From Streptomyces sp. NBC_00190 (GTDB lineage: Bacteria > Actinomycetota > Actinomycetes > Streptomycetales > Streptomycetaceae): a DNA stretch of 64,000 bases. The notes below the pieces were generated by a model. It was not told the origin of the DNA, did no database searches, and was given only the letters and a program-made list of their open reading frames with translations. The stretch covers positions 8,556,001 to 8,620,000 of the forward strand of contig NZ_CP108131.1 in assembly GCF_036203305.1 (NCBI RefSeq). The letters run 5' to 3'. Shown here one piece after another: positions 1 to 10,139 of the stretch. The position numbers and the translations under genes were made by a program. How positions within the stretch are numbered: the stretch's first letter is position 1; each line of letters opens with the position of its first letter.

Positions 1-872
1 ATGCTTGCCAACGAGCTGCGCTCCCGCCTGCGCGAGCAGTACTCAGGTGAACTCGTGATGGTGGCGGTCAGGGTGCAGTGGCAATCAGCCCGCTCGCGGC
101 CAAGCAGCCGTCGATGGGCTGCGGCCGGTACGGGATCTTCCGTAAGCCGCGCCTGAACGTCCGCATGAGATGGTCCGGATCGGCTGTGGGACTCTCCGTG
201 TGCATCGTCGCGCATTGGGGCCGACGCGGGGCTTATTCCGCTTCGGGGCACGTTCTTCGTTGCCGCGTACCGGGGAGATGCGGCATCAGGGCCGGCGCAG
301 TGGCCGAGTGTTCGGCAGTGATGCCGTGGTGTGGAAGGTCTCGGGCCGGGGGAGCGGAGATGCCTGCTCGTCACCGTCGGCCGGTGAACCGGCGCCCCCC
401 GTAGGGACGACGAACCAAAAACCGGCGCGGAAGTTGTGCCCAGAGCATTTACCGGCCGTTCTGTAGAGGGCGGGAGTGATGACGGCCCTGGCGGAGGTGG
501 CGAATCGGGTGAGCGGCCGCCGTGGCGAGTGGCGCGGATCATGCGGTCTGTCGGACGGGTGGTGGGCTGCTTCCAGCAGGGCCCGGAAGCGGAAACAGGG
601 GGCCGCTGCCGCTACGCATTCCAACGATGGGCAGGGCCGGACGCATGACGGGATACCGCCTGTCTGACAGCGTGGCCGATTCTGAAGTCCGGGTGTTGCC
701 GGGGAGTTGGCGCAGAGACATGATCGCTTTCATGCAAGCCGATCCTGATTCGGGAGTCGAGATGTGATGCGTCAATCCCTTCCATGGCATGGGAAGGGGT
801 GGCCGATTCTCGTTTTAGCCGGCGGCGGACCGTACCGCCATCGTGGTTTCAACATAAGGGAGTTGTGCATTC
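1..872. other. Region upstream of the transglutaminase without a recognisable gene
   Basis: No reading frame here resembles a known family. A short open frame runs from the first base of the window to a stop at 154-156 (51 codons). It may be the tail or a scrap of a gene cut by the window edge, but I recognise nothing in it. The last part contains the ribosome binding site of the transglutaminase (agggag about 10 bases before its ATG). Confidence 0.4.
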
Positions 873-2129
873 ATGCGTAAGCGTCGGGGATTTCTCGCCC
901 TCACCACTGTGGGCGTGGTCATGTGCACCACCGCGTTCATGCCATCGGTCAGTCTTGCCGTCGGCCGCGACGGTGGGGGCAAGGAGGATTCCTACGCCGA
1001 GAGGCACGACCTGACGGTGGACGACGTCAGGCTGATCAACGCACTGAACGAGAGGGCCTTGGACCTGGGGCAGCCCGGCAAGCCCCCGCGCGGATTACCG
1101 CCGGGTGCCGTCGAGTCTCTCAGGCCTTCGGCGTCGGCCGACGGCCGTGTGACCCCTCCGGCCGAGCCCCTCGACAGGATGCCTGACGCGTACCGGGCCC
1201 ACGGAGGCAGGGCCACTACAGACGTGAGCAACTACATACGCAAGTGGCAGCAGGCCTACAGCCACCGCGACGGCAAGGCGCGGCAGATGACCGAAGCGCA
1301 GCGAGAACAGCTGTCCTACGGTTGCGTCGGAATCACCTGGGTCAACTCGGGGCCCTACCCGACGAATAAATTGGCGTTCGCTTCGTTCGACGAGAACAAG
1401 TACAACAGTGGCCTGAGGAACGACAGCCCCCGGCCCGGCGAGACGCGCGCCGAATTCGAAGGGCGCATCGCGAAGGGAAGCTTCGACGAGACGAAGGGCT
1501 TCAATCGAGCCCGTGACGTGGCATCCATCATGAACAAGGCCCTGGAAAATACGCACGACGTGGGGGCATACGTGAACAATCTCAAGGCGGAGCTCGCCAA
1601 GAGCAACGACTCGCTGCTTCACGAGGACGGCCGTTCGACCTTTTACTCGGCTCTCAGCAGCACGCCGTCCTTCAAGGATCGTGACGGGGGGAACTACGAC
1701 CCGTCCAGGATGAAGGCGGTCGTCTATTCGAAGCACTTCTGGAGCGGGCAGGATCCGAGGAGCTCCTCCGACAAGCGCAAGTACGGCGAACCGGGTGCCT
1801 TCCGCCCGGACCAGGGAACAGGCCTGGTCGACATGTCGGGGGATAGGAACGTGTCGCGCAGTCCTGCCAACCCGGGCGAAAGCTATGTCAACTTCGACTA
1901 CGGCTGGTTCGGGGATCAGGCAGAACCGGATCCCAAGAAGACGGTATGGACCCACGCCAACCACTATCACTCGCCCGATGGTGACATGGGTCCGATGCGG
2001 GTGTACGAGAGCACCTTCCCGAACTGGTCAGCCGGGTACGCGGACTTCGACCGCGGAGCCTACGTGATCACGTTCATACCGAAGAGCTGGAACACCGCCC
2101 CCGCCAAGGTGAAGCAGGGCTGGCCGTAA
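873..2129 (+). CDS. Secreted microbial transglutaminase, pro-enzyme
   Basis: Protein-glutamine gamma-glutamyltransferase of the calcium-independent Streptomyces type. It cross-links protein glutamine and lysine side chains outside the cell. The 418 residues divide into a signal peptide (about 1-30, MRKRRGFLAL then a hydrophobic stretch), a pro-region (about 31-87) and a mature domain of about 331 residues starting near S88. Alignment by eye to the S. mobaraensis enzyme puts the catalytic triad at C151 (YGCVG), D342 (NFDYGW) and H361 (THANHYH), matching mature C64, D255 and H274. The C-terminus AKVKQGWP is also conserved. The pro-region keeps the enzyme inactive until proteolysis in this family. 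The gene stands alone: only gene scraps follow it. It looks complete and functional. Confidence 0.97.
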   Translation: MRKRRGFLALTTVGVVMCTTAFMPSVSLAVGRDGGGKEDSYAERHDLTVDDVRLINALNERALDLGQPGKPPRGLPPGAVESLRPSASADGRVTPPAEPLDRMPDAYRAHGGRATTDVSNYIRKWQQAYSHRDGKARQMTEAQREQLSYGCVGITWVNSGPYPTNKLAFASFDENKYNSGLRNDSPRPGETRAEFEGRIAKGSFDETKGFNRARDVASIMNKALENTHDVGAYVNNLKAELAKSNDSLLHEDGRSTFYSALSSTPSFKDRDGGNYDPSRMKAVVYSKHFWSGQDPRSSSDKRKYGEPGAFRPDQGTGLVDMSGDRNVSRSPANPGESYVNFDYGWFGDQAEPDPKKTVWTHANHYHSPDGDMGPMRVYESTFPNWSAGYADFDRGAYVITFIPKSWNTAPAKVKQGWP

Positions 2130-2185
2130 CAGCCACGGACGCGAGTCCGGCCTCCGGGACGGCCACGGCCTGGGCACGCTCTGGA

Positions 2186-2540
2186 TCAGGCATTCGCCTG
2201 ACCCGGTCGTACCAGGCCGCTCTCGTACGCGATCACCACGCGCTGGGCCTGGTCCCGGGCATCGAGTTTCACGAGGATCCGGCTCATATGGGTCTGCGCC
2301 GTCCACGTTGACGGGTGCAGTGCCGCGGCGATCTCGTCAATCGAGCTGTCGCAGCCTACGAGGAGCAGGAACTCCTGGTCACAGCGGCTCAGCCGGTCGA
2401 GGCCGAGTGGGCGCGGTGGTGACGCCTGTTCCTGGAGACGCGTTTCGACCAGGGGGCGGAGGTGCCCGCGGCAACAACAGGCTGTCTCCGGTCGCCACGG
2501 TCTGAATCGCGGAAAGCATCTCCATCCGGTACCAGTCCTG
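2186..2540 (-). pseudogene. Remnant of a NarL/LuxR-type response regulator (C-terminal part)
   Basis: On the minus strand the frame ending at TGA 2186 reads as the C-terminal helix-turn-helix of a two-component response regulator. It contains LDRLSRCDQEFLLLV, DEIAAALHPS, QTHMSRILVKLDARDQAQ and AYESGLVRPG, which match the usual LTxREREVL...KTHVSRILxKLxxRDRxQ...YESGLVRPG pattern. Just upstream (2456-2520) the neighbouring frame continues with MEMLSAIQTVATGDSLLLPR, the linker usually found before it, so a one-base frameshift lies near 2456. The receiver domain is missing. It is not functional. Confidence 0.75.
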
Positions 2541-2839
2541 AGTTCCGCGGTCTTTGTCGCGGCGGCGGCCCGGAAGCTCCTCCGTCTCGAGGCGCCAGCT
2601 ACCCTGCCGCCTGCCTGCGCCTGGCCGACGCGTTCGGCGCCGCGATCACCGCGGTCCTCGCCGCAGTACTGGCCTGAGGGCAGATTGGCTGCGCCTGGGC
2701 CGGGTCTGGACGGTCAACGGTCGATCTTCGAACGGGAAGTGACGCCTGATGACAGGAGTGACCGTGTCGGGGGGCTGTGGCGGAAGTACAGCCGTCCGGG
2801 TTGGTGCCGGACGTTCTGGACGGTCAGCTGATCAGTCAG

Positions 2840-3260
2840 CTGGTGGACCGGGCCAAGGCCGACGGGATCAAGCTGACGGGCCAGGGTGTCTGCTGCAGCA
2901 GCTCACGAAGAGGATCCTCGAGTCGGCTCTGGAAGACGAGATCACCGACCACCTCGGGTATGAGAAGCATGAGAAGGCCGGCTCGGGCAACACCGGGAAC
3001 GGGACCCGGTCCAAGACCGTGGCGACCGAGGTCCCGCGGGACCGGGAGTGCTCCTTCGAGCCGCAGATCGTCAAGAAGCGGCAGCGTCGGCTGACCGGGG
3101 TCGACGAGATGGTGCTCTCGCTGTCCGCCGGCGGCCTGACCCACGGCGAGATATCCGCCCACCTCGCTGAGGTCTACGGCACCGAGGTCTCCAAGCAGAC
3201 GAAGGTGGTCGACGGCATGAACGAATGGCAGAACCGGCCCCTCGATTCCGGTCCGGGCCG
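2840..3260 (+). pseudogene. IS256-family transposase remnant (N-terminal part)
   Basis: The frame contains LESALEDEITDHLGYEKHE, GNTGNGTRSKTV and [20 protein letters not shown], typical of the N-terminal region of IS256 (mutator-type) transposases. After [11 protein letters not shown] the expected residues ISTITD are absent, and the sequence resumes with [15 protein letters not shown], so about 18 bases are deleted. The frame is then lost and the DDE core is gone. The remnant abuts a narG fragment near 3246-3260. It is dead. Confidence 0.85.
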
Positions 3261-3605
3261 TGCTCCTTGATGGTGTGCACGTGCGCGGCCGCGACCAGCT
3301 CCACGGCCTCGTCCCAGTCTGCCCGCACCAGCCCGCCCTTGCCGCGGGCCCTCTGGTACGTGCGCCGGCGCTCGGGGTCCGCCTGGATGTCCCCCAGGCC
3401 AGAACGGGATCCTTCAGCCGGCGCTTCGCCTCCCTCTACATCTCCAGCAGCACCCCGCGCATGTACGGGTAGCGCACCGGGTCGGCGAGTATGCGTACCA
3501 GGAGAACGCGGCCCCGCGCGGGCAGCCGCGGGGCTCGTACTCGGGGCGGTCGGGGCCGACGGACGGGTAGTCGGTGGCCTGGGTCTCCCACGTGATAGCC
3601 GAGAA
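3246..3605 (-). pseudogene. narG: Fragment of respiratory nitrate reductase alpha subunit (narG)
   Basis: Three minus-strand pieces read as consecutive parts of the N-terminal third of actinobacterial Nar[21 protein letters not shown] with [20 protein letters not shown], then [13 protein letters not shown] in another frame, then [20 protein letters not shown] and [20 protein letters not shown]. NarG is the molybdopterin catalytic subunit of membrane nitrate reductase (about 1200 residues), so only about a tenth is present. The pieces are separated by frameshifts near 3450-3490. One end joins the IS256 remnant and the other is fused in frame to an AraC-type regulator. No narHJI genes are nearby. 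Confidence 0.88.
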
Positions 3606-4340
3606 CGGCCCTGGTTTCGCCGGCGGCCCGTATGCGGCGCGGAAGGCGCGGCTGAAGTAAGCGGCATCGGGGAAGCACCAGCCGGCTGCGATCGAATGTA
3701 TGGGGCGGCCGAGCAGGCGGGAGTCGGCCAGGTCGCGGCGGCAGTTCTCCAGGCGCAGTGCCCGGATCCAGGCAGCCATGGTGAGTTCCTGGTCGCGGAA
3801 GAGCAGGTACAGATATCGCGTGGAAATGCCGTGCGCGGCGGCTACGGCTTCGGGCGTCAGGCCCGGATCCCGCAGTCGCTGCGGGACGAAGTCGTGGATG
3901 CGTGCCTTCAGGGCACGCCTGCAGGCTTCCGGTCCCATCGTCGCCTCGGCGTCCAGGCAGCGGCCGAGCAAGGACGCCAGGAGATCCACCGTGGTCTGGG
4001 TCAAGGCCGGGACATCAGCCGGAGTGAACTCCCCTGCGCGCGTGACCAGATCCACCAGCCAGCGGTGGAACACGCCGCCCAGGCCGCGCGTGGCGGGAAT
4101 CGGGACGGCGGTCATGCGCCGCACCGCGTTCTCCGGTAACGGCACCAGGATCCGGGGCATCTGGACGACGATTGACGACCAGGCTCCCGGAGTCGTCGCC
4201 AGGCAGCCGCTGAACGGCCGGCTGCTGTCCACGAGGACGAACCCGCCGGCGCGGAACGCTGCGTCTCGTTCTGCCTGTGACAGGCCGATGCCAGTAATCA
4301 GCGGTCTGTCGATGCCTCCGGAGGGGTGACACCACCCCCA
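3606..4340 (-). pseudogene. AraC-family regulator, N-terminally truncated and fused to narG debris
   Basis: The frame reads through an AraC-type ligand-binding region (LSQAERDAAFRAGGFVLVD, then RPFSG) and a two-helix DNA-binding domain: [20 protein letters not shown] with [12 protein letters not shown], then [17 protein letters not shown]. The expected ending after FRAAYG (SPREYR-like) is replaced by residues leading directly into NarG sequence at ITWETQ, so the open frame continues as a chimera to 3414. The N-terminus of this family (about 50-60 residues before the arginine-rich sensor segment) is missing upstream of about 4340. With both ends damaged it is probably not functional, although the helix-turn-helix is intact. 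Confidence 0.8.
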
Positions 4341-4596
4341 GGCCATGCGTTCGACAGGGGGAGAAAGTCATGCCAACTCCGGAGGCCGGGCGCCCCATTG
4401 CGGGGCCATCAAAACGGTAATGGGGGCACCGGTCAGCTACCACGATGAAGGCCAGGCCTCCAGAGCCCGGCCTTCACCTATGAACCCGCTGATGTCATCG
4501 CCGACTCACGACGAAAGGAACCCGTCCTGCAGGCGGTTCCGACGTCGCACGCTGAACCGAACCCGATCATGCATCGCCCTCGAAGGGCGTACTGCT

Positions 4597-5199
4597 TCAA
4601 CGGGGCGGGTTTGAAGCTGTCTGGATTTCCCACATCTGGTTGTAGGAGTTCCATTGGACGCCGGACGTGATGCAGTCCCACTGCTGCAGCAAGGCTTGCT
4701 GGCCGGAATGGCCGGTGGAGGAATCTGCGTCCAGGCACCTTCCGGTTTGGCGGTTTACGATGATCTTGTGCCGCTCGGCAGCCCAGACTCTATGTGCGGG
4801 GATCTCGACCCACCGGATGTACCACTCGGCCGGCGCGTAGCCGGGATAGCAATACGGGTACTGGATGATGCGCGTGCCGTTGGCGTAATATCCCGACCGC
4901 CAGTCGAGCATGAGGCGCTGGTTCGAATGCCGCGCCTTGATGCGGAAGAAGCCGTTCCCGCTGTCCAGCAGATCGAACTCCTGCGAGGCGCTGGTGTTGT
5001 TGGGCCACAGGAAAACGCCCGTGTAGGGGTCGACGGACGCCCACATGACGTCGACGAGGCCGCCGCCGCCGACATTGATGATTTCCTGCCTGAGAGTGTC
5101 CGACGCGTATGCCGGTGTAGGTGCAATCGCCGTGAAGAGGGCGATCACCAGGGCCGCAATCATGCTCAGCGGTGCGAACCTCCTGGGACGCTTGTTCAT
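4597..5199 (-). CDS. Secreted ricin-B-lectin-like protein
   Basis: About 200 residues with a Sec signal peptide: MNKRPRRF, then a hydrophobic core and an APTPAYAS cleavage region. A single beta-trefoil-type domain follows, with NSNQ/ARHSNQRLMLDWRSG and NRQTGRCLDADSSTGHSGQ and ending near QWNSYNQMWEI, which recall the QxW repeats of ricin B (carbohydrate-binding) modules. No catalytic domain is present, so a secreted carbohydrate-binding role is likely. The start chosen is ATG 5199, preceded by gggagagg. An alternative ATG at 5274 with a good Shine-Dalgarno (aagga) would add 25 residues before the signal peptide. The gene stands alone, divergent from the LAL regulator. Confidence 0.7.
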   Translation of the reverse strand: MNKRPRRFAPLSMIAALVIALFTAIAPTPAYASDTLRQEIINVGGGGLVDVMWASVDPYTGVFLWPNNTSASQEFDLLDSGNGFFRIKARHSNQRLMLDWRSGYYANGTRIIQYPYCYPGYAPAEWYIRWVEIPAHRVWAAERHKIIVNRQTGRCLDADSSTGHSGQQALLQQWDCITSGVQWNSYNQMWEIQTASNPPR

Positions 5200-5596
5200 C
5201 CTCTCCCTTTTCGGACGCGCAGCGGCGCCGGCCAGGAGAACCCGGCGGATCACGCCAATCGGACTGGGGTTCATTCATTTCGTTCCTTTCCATGAAAGGT
5301 CCTGCGCCGTTACTGGGGCGAGGACGAAAGAGATGGCGATGAACCCGGAGCCAGCACGCCCAGTGGGCTATCACGCATGCGTTCCGGGTCTTGCGGGGAG
5401 ACGCTGAATCCCCGTTCGGCTGCATGTGCCGCTGGCTCCAGATCGATGGTGTTGGTTTGCAGCCCGCCCGTCACGAGTAGGCGACTACCTGTCTCGTGAT
5501 CTGGCGCTGCCAACGGTCTGGCGCCTGCGGACCATCGGTCACGGCTGATCCGTGATCTGGCCGCTCCATCGTCGGAGTCGCGGTTAGGATCCGACG
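5200..5596. other. Divergent intergenic region
   Basis: About 400 bases between the lectin gene and the LAL regulator. No coding frame of known type is visible. It presumably holds both promoters, but I cannot define a convincing -35/-10 pair by eye. Confidence 0.3.
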
Positions 5597-8204
5597 ATGG
5601 AGCGAGCATGGCCGCTCACCGGCCGTTCCGAAGAGTTGCGGTTCATCGAGGCCGTCGTTGGGCGCGCTGGGGAGGGGCGGGGCGTTGTGCTGGCCGGCTC
5701 CGCCGGAGTTGGAAAGACCCGGATGGCACGTGAGGCGCTGCGGGCTGCCGGGCGGCGGGGAGCGACGGTCCGGTGGGCTGCGGCGACGGCTTCGGCACGC
5801 GGCATACCGCAGGGAGCCTTCGACGCGTTGCTGGGGCGGCTGGGAGGCGACCCGACCCAGCTCCTGCGGCAGGCGAGCGACGTGCTGTCGGTGGGCACGG
5901 GACATGCCGGGGTCGTGATCGGAGTGGATGACGCCCACCTGCTCGACGACATGTCGGCGCTTCTGGTCCATCGACTTGCGCTGCGGCCCTCCGTGCAGAT
6001 GTTCGTGACGATCCGCAGTGGAGAACCGGCACCCGATGCGATCACCGCATTATGGAAGGACGGCCCTCTCGATCGGTTGGAACTCCAGCCGCTGGCGCGG
6101 GCCGAGATGGCCGCTCTCCTGGAGGCCGTGCTCGAGGGACCACTGGACAGCGCCGGGATCGCCCGTATGTGGGATCTGGCCCAGGGCAACGCTCTGTTCC
6201 TGCGGCAGCTCGTCGACGGTGAGAGGGAGGCGGGGCGCCTACGCGCCAAGGACGGGCTGTGGTCCTGGGACGGGCAGGTGGCGCCCTCACCGGGTCTGGC
6301 CGAACTGGTCAGGACACGCATGGGCGCCCTGACCGAACCGCTGCGCGACGTCGTCGACCTCCTGGCCCTCGGCGAGCCCCTGGGCGTCCCGTTGCTGGCC
6401 CGGCTGACCGACGACGCGAGTGTGGAGACGGCGGAGACACGCGGCCTTGTGAGCGTGGAACGCGACGGGCGGAGACTGAGCGCACGACTGGCGCACCCGC
6501 TGTACAGCGAGGTGCGCCGCGCCGACATCGGGCGTCTGCGGGCCGAGCGGTTGCGCGGACGCCTGGTCGCTGCCATGGCCGAGACCGGTACCCGCCGCGC
6601 TGGGGACACCTGCGAACGGCCATGCTGGCCGTCGACTCCGGACTCCGCCCCGACCCCGAGTTCCTCACCAGAGCCGCCCGCGAGGCGGTCGAGCTGCTCG
6701 ACCTCTCCCTGGCCGAGAGGCTGGCACGGGTGGCCGCCGTCGGCGGAGGCGGCTTCGAAGCGCAGCTTATCCTCGCCACCGTCCTCAGCTGGATGAGCCG
6801 TAGCGCGGAGGCCGAGCTGGAGCTGGCACGGCTCGATGGACTCGCGTGCGACGACACCCAGCGGACGCAGGCAGCGGTGGTGACGGCAGGCAACCTGTTC
6901 TGGTCCTCGCGCCGCCCAACCGACGCCGAAGCAGTGCTCGACGGCGTCGAGGCGGTTGTGACCGAGACCGCGGCCCGGCAGGTGGTGACCGCCTTCCGAG
7001 CCGCCTTCCACGCAGGTCTCGGCCGACAGAACCAGGCGATCGACACCGCGCGCCTGGCCCTGGCGGCCCCGGACCTTCCCGGACAGGCTGTGATGCTCGC
7101 GACGTGGGGTCTGGTCATCGGGCTGGGTCTCGTCGGCCGGACCGATGACATCGGCTCGGCCGCCGAGCCCGGCTACCAGGCGGCGCGCAGGTCCTTCGAC
7201 GCCGCGATCCTGCGGGTCGGGCTGAGCGAATTCCATCTGGGGGCGTTGCTGATGGCAGGAGATGTCCACGGGGCCGAGCAGATCGCGCTCGAACGCTGGG
7301 AGGAGAGTACGAACGCCCCCAGCCAACCGTTGTTCACGCTCGCGCTGCTAGGGAGGGTCGCGCTGGCCAGAGGGAAGGTAGTTGAGGCGGCACGCGGATT
7401 AAGGGAGGTCTGCGCCGGGATGCGGGAGACCGACACGGTCGGCTGGTTGTACCGAAATCTGTTGTCCCTCGCCCAGGCGCTGGCCATGGCCGGGGATGCC
7501 GCCGCAGCAGGGCGGTTCCTGGCCGAGGCCGAGTCCCAGGAGCATCCCGCCTTCAGCTTTCTGGCTCCCGAGCTGATCCTGACCAGGGCGTGGGTCTCTG
7601 CTGCGCAAGGCGCGACGACCGAGGCGACCACACTCGCGCGGGATGCCTCCGTGCTCGCCCGTGACCGTGGCCAGTTCGGCCACGAGATGTTCGCGCTGCA
7701 CACCGCGGTTCGCTTCGGTGACCGCTCCGCAGCCGAGAGGCTCGGCCAGCTGACAGCTCACCTGGACGGTCCTCGGGCGGACGTCGCAGCCGCCCACGCC
7801 TCCGCGCTCGCCGCCGACGACGGGGACGCCCTGCACGCGGTCTCGGTCCGGTGGGAGCAGATGGGTGATCTGCTGACCGCCGCTGATGCCGAGGCCCACG
7901 CGGTGACCTCCTATCTGGCACGGCAGCGGAGGGTCCGGCACAGGCCGCCACCGCCAGGACCCACCGGCTGGCCGAGGCATGCGACGCTGCCCGCACCCCC
8001 GCGCTAGTCGCCGCGATCCGGCCGCTGCCCCTGACCGACCGGGAACGCGAGATCGTCACTCTCGCGGCCAGCGGCCTGCCCAACCGCGAAATTGCCGCAC
8101 GCCTGTTCCTATCGGTGCGCACCGTCGAAGGCCATCTTTATCGCGCGAGCACCAAACTTGGCGTCACCCGTCGCGCTGACCTGGGCCCCATAATCCAACG
8201 ATGA
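5597..8204 (+). pseudogene. LuxR-family (LAL) ATP-binding transcriptional regulator, two frameshifts
   Basis: A large actinobacterial LAL-type regulator. The N-terminus (from ATG 5597) has a P-loop ATPase with Walker A GSAGVGKTRMA and Walker B VVIGVDDAHLL. A long helical middle follows. The C-terminus is a LuxR helix-turn-helix: PLTDREREIVTLAASGLPNR, then VRTVEGHLYRASTKLGV. The gene is read in three frames. The first break is near 6605, where DTLRTAMLAVDSG would be restored by one base. The second is near 7940, where AQAAATARTHRLAEACDAA follows in the third frame. Both breaks are losses of one base relative to a continuous 870-codon gene, so this is either a recently inactivated gene or two sequencing indels. 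In this family such proteins often activate clustered biosynthetic genes; no obvious target is adjacent. Confidence 0.85.
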
Positions 8205-8303
8205 CAGCGGTGCTCGGGATCTCCAAGACGTAGTCGACGGCAACGCGCTACTTGGAGACTTCTTCATTGGGCCAGTTCGGGCCACGAGGTTGAACCTCGC
8301 GAG

Positions 8304-8690
8304 TGGACACCGGGTTTCATGCGATGAGTGGCAGCGTATGTGATGTGGCGAGTTGTTGTTCGCATTCGGTTGGTGTGAGGTAACCGAGGGCGGAGTGGCG
8401 GCGCCGCCGGTTGTAGTAGGCCAGCCAGCGGAACAGCTCGAGTCGAGTTTGTGCCTTGGAGACCCAGCGGCGTCCGTGCAGCAACTCACGCCTGAGACCC
8501 TGGAAGAACGACTCGGCCAGGGCGTTGTCGTAGCTCGAGCCGACCCGTCCCGTGCTGCGGAGGATGCCGTGCCGGCGGCAGACTTCGGCGAAGGCGGCCG
8601 CGCTGTATTGGGCGCCCCTGTCCGTGTGGAAGACGACGCCACGGACCCTTCCGCTGCGCAGGGGGGTATCTCGCGACAACTGAGTTACGT
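8304..8690 (-). mobile_element. IS3-family element remnant, C-terminal part of OrfB
   Basis: The minus-strand frame 8317-8679 carries the end of an IS3 DDE integrase domain: VVFHTDRGAQYSAAAFAEVC with the second catalytic Asp, and SSYDNALAESFFQGLRREL with the catalytic Glu. It then has RRRRHSALGYLTPTECE. The element end is visible as tggacacc at 8304. The N-terminal half and OrfA are missing; the break is near 8670-8690, just before the IS5 copy. Confidence 0.85.
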
Positions 8691-8753
8691 GGAAAGTTGG
8701 CCAGTGGCATCCGGATTCGGGCCTCTCGGCGCGCGTTAAAGAGTGAGGGCGTA

Positions 8754-9653
8754 AGAGCTCGTAACACGATCATGAGTCGGGCTTGTTGAGGGGTCTCCAG
8801 CAGATGAGGCTGCAGGCCAGGGAGACAAAGGCGTCGTGGAGTTCGGTGCGGCGTTCCCAGCGGACGGCGAGTCGTTTGAACTGGTGGAGCAGGGCGAAGG
8901 TCTGCTCGACGACGTAGCGGAGCTTGCCCATGCCCTTGTGTTGGGGGCGCCTCTGCGGGAGATGACGGGCAGGATCCGGCGTTTGCACAGCTCTTCCCGG
9001 TTGGGGTTTGATTCGTATCCCTTGTCGCCGAGCAGGGCGTCCGGGCGTCTGCGGGGCCGGCCGGGGCGGCCCGCGACGGGCGGGATGCCGTCGACCAGGG
9101 CGAGGGTCTGGGTGACATCGTTGACGTTCGCCGCGGTCGTGACGACTTTCAGCGGGGTCCCGCGTCCGTCGCAGATCAAGTGGTGTTTGCTGCCCGTCTT
9201 CGGCCGGTCGACCGGCGACGGACTGGTGTCGGTGCCCCCTTTTTCGCCCGGATGTGAGAGCCGTCCACGCACGCCCTCGACCAGTCGAGGCGGCCGGACG
9301 CGTTCAGCTCGGCGAGCAGGATCCGGTGCAGCTGGTCGAAGACCCCTGCCTGCTGCCACCGCTCCAGGCGCCGCCAGCAGGTCTGCCCCGAGCCGAACCC
9401 CAGCTCAGGCGGCAGGAGTTGCCACGCGATGTCGTTGTGCAGGACGTACAGGATGCCTTGCAGGCACAGCCGGTCCGCCACCGGCCGCGGCCCTGGCGAC
9501 CTCGTCGGCCAGGGCGGCAGCAGCGGCTCGATCAGTGCCCACAAGTCGTCGTCCACGATCCACGGCCGAGTACTCACACCACCACGAACGGCCGAATCAT
9601 CACACCGGTTACGCCCGACCAGCACATCTCAACAAGATCCTGTTACCAGCTCT
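8754..9653 (-). mobile_element. IS5-family element, about 900 bp
   Basis: Imperfect terminal inverted repeats can be read: agagctcgtaacacgatc at 8754 and, on the other strand from 9653, agagctggtaacaggatc (16 of 18 identical). The body encodes a minus-strand IS5 transposase in pieces. I could not find a convincing target duplication outside the repeats. Confidence 0.8.
8770..9625 (-). pseudogene. IS5-family transposase, frameshifted
   Basis: The first frame (9625 to about 9240) has IVDDDLWALIEPLLPPWP and RACVDGSHIRAKKG, including the first catalytic Asp. The second frame continues with SPVDRPKTGSKHHLICDGRG and DALLGDKGYESNPNREEL. The third ends with MGKLRYVVEQTFALLHQFKR (catalytic Glu) and ICWRPLNKPDS. 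The first switch sits on an A5G5 run (9236-9246), as in IS5 relatives that use programmed frameshifting to join OrfA and OrfB. The second switch, near 8980, has no such signal and looks like an inactivating deletion. Confidence 0.85.
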
Positions 9654-9735
9654 ATGGGCAACCGGAAGTTCGGCGCACGCCACTGCGATTGCCTGGAGGC
9701 AACCGGCGGAGAGCGCCCCTCCTGCTGGCTGCCGT

Positions 9736-10139
9736 CTACTCGTCGCCCCCGGTCTTGGTGGCTGGCTCGGAGGCGAAGCAGTCCCGGCACTCGGGGACAG
9801 CGGCAACCATGCGTTGGAGGCCGCCGCAGTTCTCGCACCGGGGGTGTGCGGTGGTGTCGCCGAGTTCCTCGAGGATGGCCTGGAGGCGGCGCACCGTGAA
9901 GTCCGCCTCGGAGATGGCGGCCGGGGCCCACTGTGACGACATCCACCGCAGTGGACCGAGAAAGGCCCGAGCGAGGCTGACGGCGGTGCTCGCGGCGTAC
10001 GCCCATCCGTTGGTCGCGGCGCTGGGGTCGTCGGGCGCATCCTCGTGGGGAAGTCCGACCGACCAGGGCGGCACGGTCATGGTGAGGGAATCCAGCCGGT
10101 CACCGACGAAGCCGAGTTCGAACCAGGCGCGCCGGACCT
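9736..10139 (-). pseudogene. Small zinc-ribbon hypothetical protein, 5' end cut by an IS3 fragment
   Basis: The frame ending at 9736 encodes a protein with two CxxC pairs near the C-terminus (CENCGGLQ and ECRDCFAS), suggesting a zinc ribbon. A helical region lies before it. Reading upstream of ATG 10080, the same frame continues with protein-like sequence (QVRRAWFELGFVGDRLDSL) up to about 10139. There it stops abruptly at the edge of the IS3 OrfA fragment, so the original N-terminus is probably lost. If translation starts at ATG 10080, a 114-residue protein would be made. Function unknown. Confidence 0.6.

Noticed and set aside
1..156. 51-codon frame beginning at the first base
   Set aside because: Could be a real gene end cut by the window, but nothing identifies it, so no CDS is claimed.
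5584..7326. Very long open frame on the minus strand across the LAL regulator
   Set aside because: It mirrors the plus-strand LAL codons, has no domain of its own and exists because of high GC content.
8754..9653. Possible target duplication around the IS5 element
   Set aside because: Flanks gta / atg do not give a convincing direct repeat.
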